Positions 1 through 7,094 of a stretch of 10,498 nt of DNA are shown piece after piece. The notes below the pieces were generated by a model. That model saw only the letters and a list, made by a program, of their open reading frames with translations, was not told the origin of the DNA and searched no databases. Numbering within the stretch: position 1 is the stretch's first letter; each line of letters opens with the position of its first letter. The stretch spans positions 1 through 10,498 of the forward strand of contig JAGKXC010000071.1 of NCBI GenBank assembly GCA_021151535.1, read 5' to 3'. The position numbers and the translations under genes were made by a program. The DNA comes from Sphingobacteriia bacterium. GTDB lineage: Bacteria > Bacteroidota > Bacteroidia > NS11-12g > UBA955.

Positions 1-1479
1 ATAATACTTGGATTGCGTTAGCCCCGTGAGCACAACGGTACTACTTTTTACAGTTTTGATGGGCTTGGTTTGCCATGAGTCTTTGTAAATCTGCCAACTG
101 TAACTCATGGTTAAACCGGATGCCCCATCTAACGCCTTGGCAGTGATACCATTACATGGACCTGGAACCGCCGAAACCTTGGGATTTAATACCTTACGGA
201 ATACCACTTCTAAACCTTGGGAGCGTGTAATTCCATTCCAACAATTTTTGCTACCAACACCCAATCGCATTGTAAAATTGGCTGAAGTAAATTTACTATC
301 GCCCGAGTTGGACCAAATTTTTATGGTTATTATGGGTTCATAAATCTTACTATAATCAACAACATACGCGTAATTTTTCAAAGTTAAATTGCCTTCAATT
401 TTTACATAAACGGAATCCTTAAAAGTTGCACTAATGCTTTTTGTCTTTACTGTAATTGTAGCAGTATCTTGTTCGCAAATTTCAATTTTACGAGGCAAAT
501 CAAACACTGGAACATTGCCAGCTAGGTTATAGGCATTTTCTCCTGTTAAAAATGGAACCATAACCAAACTCGAAAACCCTCGATATACCCACTGGTTATT
601 TGTACCTTTCCGATAAATATGACCACGCATATGAATTGGTGTTAACATCCATCCTGGCGCTGATAACCATTTAGGAAAAAATGTTGCCTCTCCAGTAGTA
701 TGGTTAAAATAGAACCCTGTAGGATATGGTTTTCTGGTTAAGTTGGGAGAACAAACCACAGATGTAGGACTTGGACACAACGTTGGCACAGGATACTGAC
801 CCGACAAACCATAATTATAAATGGCGTTTACGCCTTTTGAATCGGTATCTATTGACAATAATTCATAATACACCGAATCTCCAAACTGAGGATAACTACC
901 GGCATTAAAAGACGTAGTGCTATCAGCCGCAGCAATAAACAAATTGGAACCATAAGGAAAACTAAGTCCTTCATCGCCTTTCAACAAAGATTTCACATTA
1001 ATACAAGTTGTAAAATTTGACCTCGGTTTTGTTTGTAAGGTGCTGCTAAACCCTGAATACCCGATGACATCAATCGATTCTCCTATTAAATATAACATTG
1101 AATCTTTTTTAAGCAATGTATCATACATTTTCAGACTGAGATCCAGTGTGCATTGGTAGTGGTAAACCTTACAAAACCCGGTTGTAAAACTAGAACTCCG
1201 CCAATCATTGGGATTTGAACATGGATAAGATGGGCTTGTTACATGAGAATAGCTGTAGGAAGGATTAAATTTGGTATTGGCTATTTTGATGTAAAAATCA
1301 ATAGCGGTTTTAGTTGAATCAAAGTTATCGCTGTAACTGTAGTATTGAATATTTACAGCAATTTTCGCATTCCCGAGACAAGAATAATGGATTGTACCAC
1401 CAAATGTTTTTTCAGTACTGGCAGCATATCCAGAAACCATCAAAAAACATGAAAGCGCAAATCCAATAAGTCTTTTCAT
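1..1479 (-). CDS. Large secreted Bacteroidota protein with Ig/PKD-like region (N-terminal 493 residues, cut by left edge)
   Basis: I translated the minus strand from the ATG at 1479 down to base 1 and found no stop, so the gene continues beyond the left edge. It begins with a signal peptide (MKRLIGFALSCFLMVSGYA, then AS, residues 1-21). Next comes FGGTIHYSCLGNAKIAVNIQ (26-45), which resembles the 'GG.I.Y.CLGN..Y.I....Y' opening of large extracellular Bacteroidota proteins, many of which end in T9SS or gliding-motility C-terminal domains. Later parts fit the same layout: GDSVYYELLSIDTD (200-213), TGFYFNHTTGEATFFP (254-269), and a segment starting ICEQDTATI (334-342). An Ig/PKD-like piece, SYSWQIYKDSW (459-469), lies near the cut edge. 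There are many cysteines, suiting an exported protein. The likely role is at the cell surface or in secreted material; no enzymatic motif is visible. The sorting domain, if present, is outside the window. It lies 89 bases after lgt with no functional link apparent. By eye it is more AT-rich than its neighbours. Confidence 0.8.
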   Translation of the reverse strand, partial: MKRLIGFALSCFLMVSGYAASTEKTFGGTIHYSCLGNAKIAVNIQYYSYSDNFDSTKTAIDFYIKIANTKFNPSYSYSHVTSPSYPCSNPNDWRSSSFTTGFCKVYHYQCTLDLSLKMYDTLLKKDSMLYLIGESIDVIGYSGFSSTLQTKPRSNFTTCINVKSLLKGDEGLSFPYGSNLFIAAADSTTSFNAGSYPQFGDSVYYELLSIDTDSKGVNAIYNYGLSGQYPVPTLCPSPTSVVCSPNLTRKPYPTGFYFNHTTGEATFFPKWLSAPGWMLTPIHMRGHIYRKGTNNQWVYRGFSSLVMVPFLTGENAYNLAGNVPVFDLPRKIEICEQDTATITVKTKSISATFKDSVYVKIEGNLTLKNYAYVVDYSKIYEPIITIKIWSNSGDSKFTSANFTMRLGVGSKNCWNGITRSQGLEVVFRKVLNPKVSAVPGPCNGITAKALDGASGLTMSYSWQIYKDSWQTKPIKTVKSSTVVLTGLTQSKYY

Positions 1480-1489
1480 AATTGAAATG

Positions 1490-1497
1490 CAAGGATA
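1490..1497 (-). promoter_or_regulatory. Possible -7 box for the secreted-protein gene
   Basis: On the minus strand this reads TATCCTTG, one mismatch from the Bacteroidota -7 consensus TAnnTTTG. It lies 10 bases before the ATG at 1479. I see no TTTG-like -33 element at the usual spacing, and the implied leader would be only about 5 bases, so the call is weak. Confidence 0.25.
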
Positions 1498-1545
1498 TAC
1501 ATAGTTAAACATTAATCCTTGGTTTCACAAATATTGCTTGAAATA

Positions 1546-1561
1546 TACCTCAATCGAGGTA
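1546..1561 (-). terminator. Weak hairpin after lgt, possible terminator
   Basis: The sequence is a perfect inverted repeat, TACCTC-GATT-GAGGTA on the minus strand: a 6-bp stem with a 4-base loop, 7 bases after the lgt stop codon. It is followed by TATTTC, a poor T-tract. It may end or attenuate mtaB-lgt transcription before the secreted-protein gene, but the stem is short and the T-run is not convincing. Confidence 0.35.
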
Positions 1562-1568
1562 GTCAATG

Positions 1569-2750
1569 CTAATTTGTTTGTTTGCGTAACAGCAAGAACC
1601 AAGCGCCTCCAACAGCCATCAATAAAATTGAAATGAGCTGCGCTTGGGAAAACACCATCCCACCCATGCGATACAAACTATCGCCGTGTTCGCGGATTAA
1701 TTCAATTAAAAATCTTTCTGCTCCCGCCAAAATCATGTAAAACGCAAATACCCTACCCGCTTGCCACGATTGATTTCTTGCCCAAAACCAGATCAACGCG
1801 AACAACCCCAAAGCCATCAACGCCTCATACAACGGAGTAGGATAAACCGGCTGAATCAACTGATACGCATATTCATCCACTGAGCCCGGAATATACTCCA
1901 TCCCCATCGCCCCATCTCTCCCAACAACATTATGCGGATACTTGTAAGCCCAAGCCCAATCCGGTAAAAATGAACTCTGCTTTAAATTCGCAATCCCCCA
2001 GTCGCCATCGCCAGAAAAATGGCAGCCGAAACGACCAATTCCGTAAGAAAGCATCATCCCCGGCGCACCTGCGTCCAACACCGATTTCCATGGCAATCCT
2101 TTTCTATAAGTAAAAGTCAGCACCCCAGCTGCACCGCAAAGCAATCCCCCATAAAACGTCCAACCACCCTGACTTAACATCATTTCTATCAATCCAACTT
2201 CCTTGATACCCGCAACAAAACTGTCCCAATTCTCAAGCAAATGGAAAATCTTTGCGCCCAAAAAACCTGTAATCAAAGCCACCATGGTAACACTGCCCAT
2301 CATCGCCCCAGCTCCCAATTCTTGGGTTTCCGAAACTTGGGGCATCGCTTGCTGCTTTTTGTCGGCCCGGTAAGTGCTACCCAACGACAATCCCAACAGC
2401 ACCAATCCCATCCACCAGCTTCCTTCAGCTGTAAATACGTGATCTGGCGGCGCAAAACCCGGCGTTTTCTGCGTTTCAATGAGCAGATACAAGATTTTGT
2501 AACCAAATACAAAAGCCATAACGGCATTGATTACATACTCCGATTTATTTAAGGGTTTCCCTTGCTCAACCAGCACTTGGGTTTTTGGAAAAATTCCAGA
2601 CAGCGATTTACGATCAAATTCTTTTTTAAAGGCCCAATAAGCGCCGCCGATGGATAAGGCTACAAAGAAGCCAAACGTATTCACTACCTTTAGAAAAGGC
2701 AATTCCAATCCGGTTAGGAAATATACAAAATGATAAATGGTTGCAAACAC
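1569..2750 (-). CDS. lgt: Prolipoprotein diacylglyceryl transferase (Lgt)
   Basis: Lgt moves a diacylglyceryl group from phosphatidylglycerol to the lipobox cysteine of prelipoproteins, the first step of lipoprotein maturation, in the inner membrane. The 393-residue product has several hydrophobic segments (about 10-40, 73-92, 111-125, 150-170, 198-215, 308-324, 335-350, 368-388). It carries the Lgt signature as GRFGCHFSGDGDWG (239-252), a TFYGGL motif (198-203), YPTPLYE (303-309, equivalent to HPSQLYE in E. coli), and ERFLIELIRE (345-354), whose R346 and E350 align with E. coli R239 and E243. It is about 100 residues longer than E. coli Lgt, partly from an N-terminal extension and an insert after the signature motif. 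From memory, the C-H and GDGDWG variant is normal for Bacteroidota. The start is GTG at 2750; no ATG lies between it and the upstream in-frame stop, and no Shine-Dalgarno is evident. It follows mtaB by 9 bases, so translational coupling is likely. Confidence 0.93.
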   Translation of the reverse strand: MFATIYHFVYFLTGLELPFLKVVNTFGFFVALSIGGAYWAFKKEFDRKSLSGIFPKTQVLVEQGKPLNKSEYVINAVMAFVFGYKILYLLIETQKTPGFAPPDHVFTAEGSWWMGLVLLGLSLGSTYRADKKQQAMPQVSETQELGAGAMMGSVTMVALITGFLGAKIFHLLENWDSFVAGIKEVGLIEMMLSQGGWTFYGGLLCGAAGVLTFTYRKGLPWKSVLDAGAPGMMLSYGIGRFGCHFSGDGDWGIANLKQSSFLPDWAWAYKYPHNVVGRDGAMGMEYIPGSVDEYAYQLIQPVYPTPLYEALMALGLFALIWFWARNQSWQAGRVFAFYMILAGAERFLIELIREHGDSLYRMGGMVFSQAQLISILLMAVGGAWFLLLRKQTN

Positions 2751-2759
2751 AGCTGCAAA

Positions 2760-4103
2760 TTACAACACAACTTTGGAAGTATGTGTTACCTCCGCATAAT
2801 CAAATTCACCTTTTACCCATCCATTGGCATCCATATCCGCTAATTCAACCTCTACCAAGGTGTTCACCAATAAGGGGTCATAATCCACGCCTACCTTGAT
2901 ATAATTATCGGTAAAGCCAAACATTTTTCCGCTTTTTTCCTCTTCCTCAAACAACACCCAACGCTTGCTACCCAAATGCTCGCGGTAAAATTGCATCCGT
3001 TTTTTCTCGCTCAATCCACGCAACCTTTCGCCCCTTTCCATTCGTACTTTCACTGGTACAACTTCCTTCATTTTCCTTGCGGTAGTATTGGGTCTTTCGC
3101 TGTACGGGAAAACGTGTAAGTAACTCACATTCAAATCGTTAATAAACGTATAGGTATCCAAGAAATGCTCTTCCGTTTCACCGGGGAATCCCACAATCAC
3201 ATCCACACCAATTCCGCAATGCGGCATCAATTCTTTGATTCGGGCGATGCGATCTGCATACAGCTCCCGCTCGTAACGCCTGCGCATTCTGCCCAAAATC
3301 TCATTGTTTCCACTTTGCAATGGAATGTGAAAATGTGGTACAAATTTCTTGCTACGGGAAACAAATTCTATGATATCATTGCTCAACAAATTGGGCTCAA
3401 TGCTACTAATCCTGAATCGCTCAATACCTTCAACCTCATCAATGGCCTGAACCAATTGAAAGAAGTTCTCGCCATTTCCAACGCCAAAATCGCCCAAATT
3501 CACGCCGGTTAAAACTACTTCTTTGGCTCCGGTAAGTGCCGCATTTTTTACCAATTCAACCGTTTCCGCTACTGTGCCACTTCTGCTTGCTCCCCGTGCC
3601 AAGGGGATGGTACAGAAACTACAAAAATAATCACAGCCGTCTTGCACCTTCAAGAAAACACGGGTTCTATCGCCCGTACTAAAACCGGGTACAAATGTAT
3701 TTACTTCTTTGATGGGCGCGTTGTACACCCTGGCTTTGGGTTCTTTAACAAGTTGATGCAAATGATCCAACAACTGGAATTTCTCTGCCGCCCCCAACAC
3801 CATATCCACGCCGGGAATGCTCGCAATTTCTTGCGGCTTTAACTGGGCATAACAGCCAATAATCACAATGTAAGCATCCGGATTTTGCTTCAAAGCCTCA
3901 CGAACCACTTTCTTGCACTTGCGATCTGCATGGTCGGTAACCGAACAGGTATTGATCACATACAAATTGGCCGATTCCTGAAATTCTACGCGCTCAAACC
4001 CTCCTTTCATCAACTGCTGACCAATTGCACTGCTCTCCGCAAAATTCAGTTTGCAGCCCAAGGTATAAAACGCTACCGTAGATTTTTCAGCGATTTGCGA
4101 CAT
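2760..4103 (-). CDS. mtaB: tRNA t6A37 methylthiotransferase MtaB (radical SAM)
   Basis: MtaB converts N6-threonylcarbamoyladenosine at tRNA position 37 to its 2-methylthio form (ms2t6A), using two [4Fe-4S] clusters and S-adenosylmethionine in the cytosol. The N-terminal methylthiotransferase domain opens with VAFYTLGCKLN (10-20), and cysteines 17, 53 (NTCSVT) and 84 (GCYAQ) match its three cluster ligands. The radical-SAM motif CDYFCSFC supplies C157, C161 and C164. VGFPGETEE (304-312) and PLQSGNNEIL (261-270) are typical of the family. A short TRAM-like segment follows (about 375-440). The length of 447 residues is usual. The opening TLGCKLN and the absence of RimO or MiaB features favour MtaB over the sister enzymes. 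The ATG at 4103 has a strong promoter just upstream, implying a leader of about 15 bases. The gene is followed by lgt after 9 bases and probably co-transcribed with it. Confidence 0.94.
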   Translation of the reverse strand: MSQIAEKSTVAFYTLGCKLNFAESSAIGQQLMKGGFERVEFQESANLYVINTCSVTDHADRKCKKVVREALKQNPDAYIVIIGCYAQLKPQEIASIPGVDMVLGAAEKFQLLDHLHQLVKEPKARVYNAPIKEVNTFVPGFSTGDRTRVFLKVQDGCDYFCSFCTIPLARGASRSGTVAETVELVKNAALTGAKEVVLTGVNLGDFGVGNGENFFQLVQAIDEVEGIERFRISSIEPNLLSNDIIEFVSRSKKFVPHFHIPLQSGNNEILGRMRRRYERELYADRIARIKELMPHCGIGVDVIVGFPGETEEHFLDTYTFINDLNVSYLHVFPYSERPNTTARKMKEVVPVKVRMERGERLRGLSEKKRMQFYREHLGSKRWVLFEEEEKSGKMFGFTDNYIKVGVDYDPLLVNTLVEVELADMDANGWVKGEFDYAEVTHTSKVVL

Positions 4104-4123
4104 GTTGTTAGAAAACCAGAATG

Positions 4124-4153
4124 CAAAGATACAAAACTCCGCATCGCCCCAAA
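4124..4153 (-). promoter_or_regulatory. Bacteroidota sigma-factor promoter for mtaB-lgt
   Basis: On the minus strand a TTTG -33 element (4153-4150) is followed after 18 bases by TATCTTTG (4131-4124), an exact match to the TAnnTTTG -7 box. Spacing and both boxes fit the known Bacteroides/Flavobacterium housekeeping promoter. The start of transcription should fall near 4118, giving a leader of about 15 bases to the mtaB ATG. The -33 element lies between two 5-base inverted arms, CCGCA (4139-4143) and TGCGG (4159-4163), which may be coincidental. Confidence 0.72.
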
Positions 4154-4172
4154 AGAATTGCGGCTAAGTAGA

Positions 4173-4958
4173 TCAAAAAACCAGACAGAATTCCAAAGCC
4201 CAAGTGCCGATGAACTTGCCGGTACCGGTTGCAGGAAACAATCCCAACGGATCGCCTTTGCTGTCTGTTTCAGGAAATTTGAAGTTGCCTCCCGGATTCA
4301 TATCCATAATAGAAGCCTTTAAATTCACTTGATATCCCGCAGAATAGCCGCGAAATTGGTAACCCACTACGCCCAACAAATCCACTTTGCGGAATCCCAA
4401 ATTGGGCCAAGTATGCAAATATTCATCCCGATAAATCGGCTCATAATTTCTACCACGGTACAACCTACTGCTGAGAATCAATGATGGCTGCACGCCAAAT
4501 ACAATATTTTTGCGCTTCTCATCGCCGGGTTTACTCAATCGGTATTGTCCTAGCAATGGCATATCCAACGTTACCAAACTAATACGGGTATATGCCGAAT
4601 TAGCAACACTATCTGCCGTAGCATTGTTGAATTTTCCACCGCGTAAGCGCAAATCCAAACCCGTTTGCCAGCCCCATTTGGATTTTCTTTTATCCGGTTT
4701 TTCAAAATACAACCCCGCCATAAAACCCATGGAAGGTGTTGGATTTACCAACTCGCCCGGAATAAAACTGTTCAACGCCATCCCCATTTTCAAACCATAA
4801 TTGGTTGGGTTACGCCATTCCTCATCATCATTTCCTTGGGCTTTCACATCCGAAAAACCCATCACCGCTGCCAACAACAAAACACCCAAATAGCGCCCAC
4901 GTAAGTTCTTGGAAGCAGATGCAAAATTTCGTGTAAGCCAATTATTTTTTAGGTTCAT
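4173..4958 (-). CDS. Outer-membrane beta-barrel protein (PorT-like family)
   Basis: This is an exported protein of 261 residues from the ATG at 4958. A TTG five codons upstream (4973) could extend it, but the ATG gives a plausible start. The N-terminus is long and basic, followed by a hydrophobic stretch (YLGVLLLAAVMGF, 23-35) and a cleavage site near VKAQ (38-41). The mature part has alternating hydrophobic/polar strands typical of small Bacteroidota barrels: NYGLKMGMALNSF (53-65), SMGFMAGLYFEK (76-87), GWQTGLDLRLRGGKF (96-110), ISLVTLDMPLLGQYRL (126-141), IVFGVQPSLILSSRLY (152-167), VDLLGVVGYQF (192-202), and a last strand ending in phenylalanine. The phrase LVTLDMPLLGQY matches the strand pattern of the PorT/outer-membrane beta-barrel family. 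Ligand and role are unknown; family names do not imply a T9SS function. It starts 32 bases after the hscA stop and is probably co-transcribed with it. mtaB then has its own promoter. Confidence 0.78.
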   Translation of the reverse strand: MNLKNNWLTRNFASASKNLRGRYLGVLLLAAVMGFSDVKAQGNDDEEWRNPTNYGLKMGMALNSFIPGELVNPTPSMGFMAGLYFEKPDKRKSKWGWQTGLDLRLRGGKFNNATADSVANSAYTRISLVTLDMPLLGQYRLSKPGDEKRKNIVFGVQPSLILSSRLYRGRNYEPIYRDEYLHTWPNLGFRKVDLLGVVGYQFRGYSAGYQVNLKASIMDMNPGGNFKFPETDSKGDPLGLFPATGTGKFIGTWALEFCLVF

Positions 4959-4990
4959 CGTTTTGATTTTCAATTATAACGCAAAAAAGA

Positions 4991-6958
4991 TCAAATTTGT
5001 TTCCCCTTCAACGCCGCCGCAATCGCAACATCCATCAATCGTTCTGCAAATGGCTTGGTGTAATCGTTTAGCTGCGTTACCGCATCCAAAATGGCATCTT
5101 TGGATGAAGAGGATTCATCCAATAGACAACGCAAGTTTTCAATTCGTTGTTTGGTCCCCTCAATTTCTTCTTCGTTCAACATCGCCCCGTTTTTCTCTAC
5201 AAAACGCTCCGCCGTGTACACCATCTGCCTACCCTCGTTAATGGCCTCTTGCACCATCCGCATTTCCACGTCTTCCTTGGCATGGGTAAACCCATCCATC
5301 AACATCTGCTCCACCTGCGCATCCGTTAATCCATATTGCGGCTTGATCTCGATATCTTGCTCAACGCCACTGCGCAATTCCTTGGCTTTTACCTTCAACA
5401 TCCCGTTGGCATCCAACAAAAATGCTACCTGAATTTTCGGAAATCCCGCCGGCATCGCTGGAATATTGCGCAAAATAAATTCCGCCAACTTCCTGTTTTC
5501 CGCCACCAACTCCCTTTCGCCCTGAAACACCGCAATGCGCATGTTTACCTGGCCATCCACGCTGGTTGTATATTCACGGGCCACCTTAAATGGAATTTTG
5601 GTGTTTCTCGGTACCAACACATCCATCAATCCGCCCGCCGTTTCAATGCCCAAACTCAATGGCGTTACATCCAATAACAATACATCCTGGCGATTTCCAG
5701 CTAGCACTTCCGCCTCCACCGCCGCACCCAAAGCCACCACTTCATCCGGATTCAATTCCTGATTTACATGCTTAAATCCAAATTCCTCCTTCAACATTCT
5801 GCCAATTTCCGGAAAACGCGTACTGCCGCCAACCAAAACCACATCGTCGATATCCGCAACCGATAATTCTGCATCTTTCAAGGCAGATTTCACCGATTTC
5901 ATCGTTTTTTCAATAATGGGCGATGCCACGGTAACCAAATCTTCATAGCTCAATCCCAATTCCGCAATAGCTAACAACCCTGAATCCGTTACCTCTGCCT
6001 CTTTTACTTCAAAAATTCGCGCCACCGGATTCCAATACAATTGCTTCTTAAATATTTCCTGGCGATGGGTGCATACCCATTTCTTCGCAAATTCTGCCGC
6101 CAAACGAATAGATTGCATGCCCGCCGCTGAAATCTGCGACTGTAACTGCTGCAACGCTTCCGATTGATTCGTCCAATGAGCAACAATCGCCCTATCCAAA
6201 TCATCACCCCCCAAAACCGTATCGCCATGGGTACTCAACACCTCAAAAACTCCATCCTCGATGGTTAACACCGACACGTCGAATGTTCCACCACCCAAAT
6301 CATATACCAATACTTTTTTGGCCGCAAACCCACCTTCTACCTCCTCCTGAAAACCAATTCCGTATGCCAAACTCGCCGCTGTAGGTTCATTGATAATACG
6401 CAATACTGGCAATCCTGCTATCTTCGCCGCATCGCGGGTAGCCATTCGCTGACTGTCGTTAAAATACGCTGGAACCGTGATTACGGCGCCTGTAATATTG
6501 GCGTGCAAAATCCGTTCAGCCTTATCCTTTAACTCCTTTAATATAATAGCGCTTAACTCAATGGGCGTATAATACCTGCCGTCTACCAATATTCTCACCA
6601 ATTGTTCGGTGTTATCGTCAATAATCCGATATCCGATTAATTCTTGCACCTTCGATACATCTTGGTAGCTTCTTCCCAACAACCGCTTCACCGAAAAAAT
6701 GGTTCGCTCAGGCGCCGTAACCAATCCTCCCGTTGCCTTTTGGCCAACCACCGCATCGCCCCCTTCCAACAAACCCACCACCGATGGCACCAATCCACCC
6801 CACTCATCCACCAATACCTCAGGCGCACCCGTTCCCGGATTTACCCAAGCCACCAATGAATTGGTTGTACCCAAATCAATTCCTACTACCACATTGCCTT
6901 TTTCCGCTTGCGGTTCCTCTATCGAACCCGAAACCAAATTGATTTTTATTTTGCCCAT
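4991..6958 (-). CDS. hscA: Fe-S cluster assembly chaperone HscA (Hsp70 family)
   Basis: An Hsp70-type ATPase of 655 residues. Phosphate-loop signatures are intact: GIDLGTTNS (26-34), VYDLGGGTFDVSV (218-230) and VVLVGGSTRFPEI (373-385). K91 in SVKRLLGR aligns with the catalytic K70 of E. coli DnaK. The interdomain linker DVLLLDVTPLSLGIE (425-439) leads into the substrate-binding domain and helical lid (about 540-655). I assign HscA rather than DnaK because of the end, PFAERLMDVAIAAALKGKQI, close to the FA.RRMD..V..ALKG end of E. coli HscA; because the N-terminus has an extra segment (MGKIKINLVSGS) ahead of the ATPase domain; and because it lacks the acidic DnaK tail. E. coli HscA works with HscB to free clusters from IscU. 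No iscU, hscB or ferredoxin gene is visible here, so the partner is unknown. The ATG at 6958 lies 7 bases after a good -7 box, leaving almost no leader. The next gene starts 32 bases after its stop. Confidence 0.85.
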   Translation of the reverse strand: MGKIKINLVSGSIEEPQAEKGNVVVGIDLGTTNSLVAWVNPGTGAPEVLVDEWGGLVPSVVGLLEGGDAVVGQKATGGLVTAPERTIFSVKRLLGRSYQDVSKVQELIGYRIIDDNTEQLVRILVDGRYYTPIELSAIILKELKDKAERILHANITGAVITVPAYFNDSQRMATRDAAKIAGLPVLRIINEPTAASLAYGIGFQEEVEGGFAAKKVLVYDLGGGTFDVSVLTIEDGVFEVLSTHGDTVLGGDDLDRAIVAHWTNQSEALQQLQSQISAAGMQSIRLAAEFAKKWVCTHRQEIFKKQLYWNPVARIFEVKEAEVTDSGLLAIAELGLSYEDLVTVASPIIEKTMKSVKSALKDAELSVADIDDVVLVGGSTRFPEIGRMLKEEFGFKHVNQELNPDEVVALGAAVEAEVLAGNRQDVLLLDVTPLSLGIETAGGLMDVLVPRNTKIPFKVAREYTTSVDGQVNMRIAVFQGERELVAENRKLAEFILRNIPAMPAGFPKIQVAFLLDANGMLKVKAKELRSGVEQDIEIKPQYGLTDAQVEQMLMDGFTHAKEDVEMRMVQEAINEGRQMVYTAERFVEKNGAMLNEEEIEGTKQRIENLRCLLDESSSSKDAILDAVTQLNDYTKPFAERLMDVAIAAALKGKQI

Positions 6959-6965
6959 CGCCCTG

Positions 6966-6973
6966 CAAAATTA
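6966..6973 (-). promoter_or_regulatory. -7 box for hscA
   Basis: On the minus strand this is TAATTTTG, an exact match to TAnnTTTG, set in GTTGTAATTTTGCAG. No clear TTTG lies 17-20 bases upstream. With the usual offset, transcription would begin within about 3 bases of the hscA ATG at 6958, implying a leaderless or nearly leaderless message. Confidence 0.5.
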
Positions 6974-7007
6974 CAACTCCCAAGCTCAGAAATGAATGTA
7001 ATTTTTC

Positions 7008-7024
7008 ATGACAGTTTTATGACA
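7008..7024. repeat. Tandem ATGACA repeat, possible regulator site
   Basis: ATGACA occurs at 7008-7013 and 7019-7024, an 11-base period, with TTTT before each copy. It sits about midway between the hscA -7 box (6973) and the -7 box of the HmuY-like gene (7057), 34 and 32 bases from each. Same-face spacing between divergent promoters suits a regulator site, but the unit is short and the role is inferred. Confidence 0.35.
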
Positions 7025-7056
7025 ATATACATACCTCCCTTCCCAATTATCCGCGA

Positions 7057-7064
7057 TAACTTTG
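7057..7064 (+). promoter_or_regulatory. -7 box for the HmuY-like/receptor operon
   Basis: TAACTTTG matches TAnnTTTG exactly. No TTTG -33 element is seen about 18 bases upstream, where the sequence is pyrimidine-rich, so the promoter may rely on an activator. Transcription should start near 7070, leaving about 25 bases before the ATG at 7095. Confidence 0.5.
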
Positions 7065-7094
7065 TGTCATCAAATTAGTAAAGCTACCGTGAAT

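Noticed and set aside
107..343. Plus-strand open frame of 78 residues at the left edge.
   Set aside because: It is antisense to the secreted-protein gene, which is open across the whole 1-1479 span and starts with a signal peptide.
4959..4973. TTG start for the outer-membrane barrel gene.
   Set aside because: The ATG at 4958 follows five codons later and gives a reasonable export signal; a rare TTG start is not needed.
5091..5432. Plus-strand open frames across hscA, mtaB and lgt (for example 5091-5432, 3885-4322, 2241-2552).
   Set aside because: They lie opposite strongly recognisable minus-strand genes, lack any family motif and look like antisense shadows.
6992..7009. Inverted repeat ATGAA/TTCAT in the divergent region.
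   Set aside because: Only 5-base arms in an AT-rich spacer; easily chance.
7062..7094. TTG start for the HmuY-like gene, adding 11 residues.
   Set aside because: The TTG lies inside the -7 box TAACTTTG, upstream of the likely transcription start. The ATG at 7095 begins a standard signal peptide.
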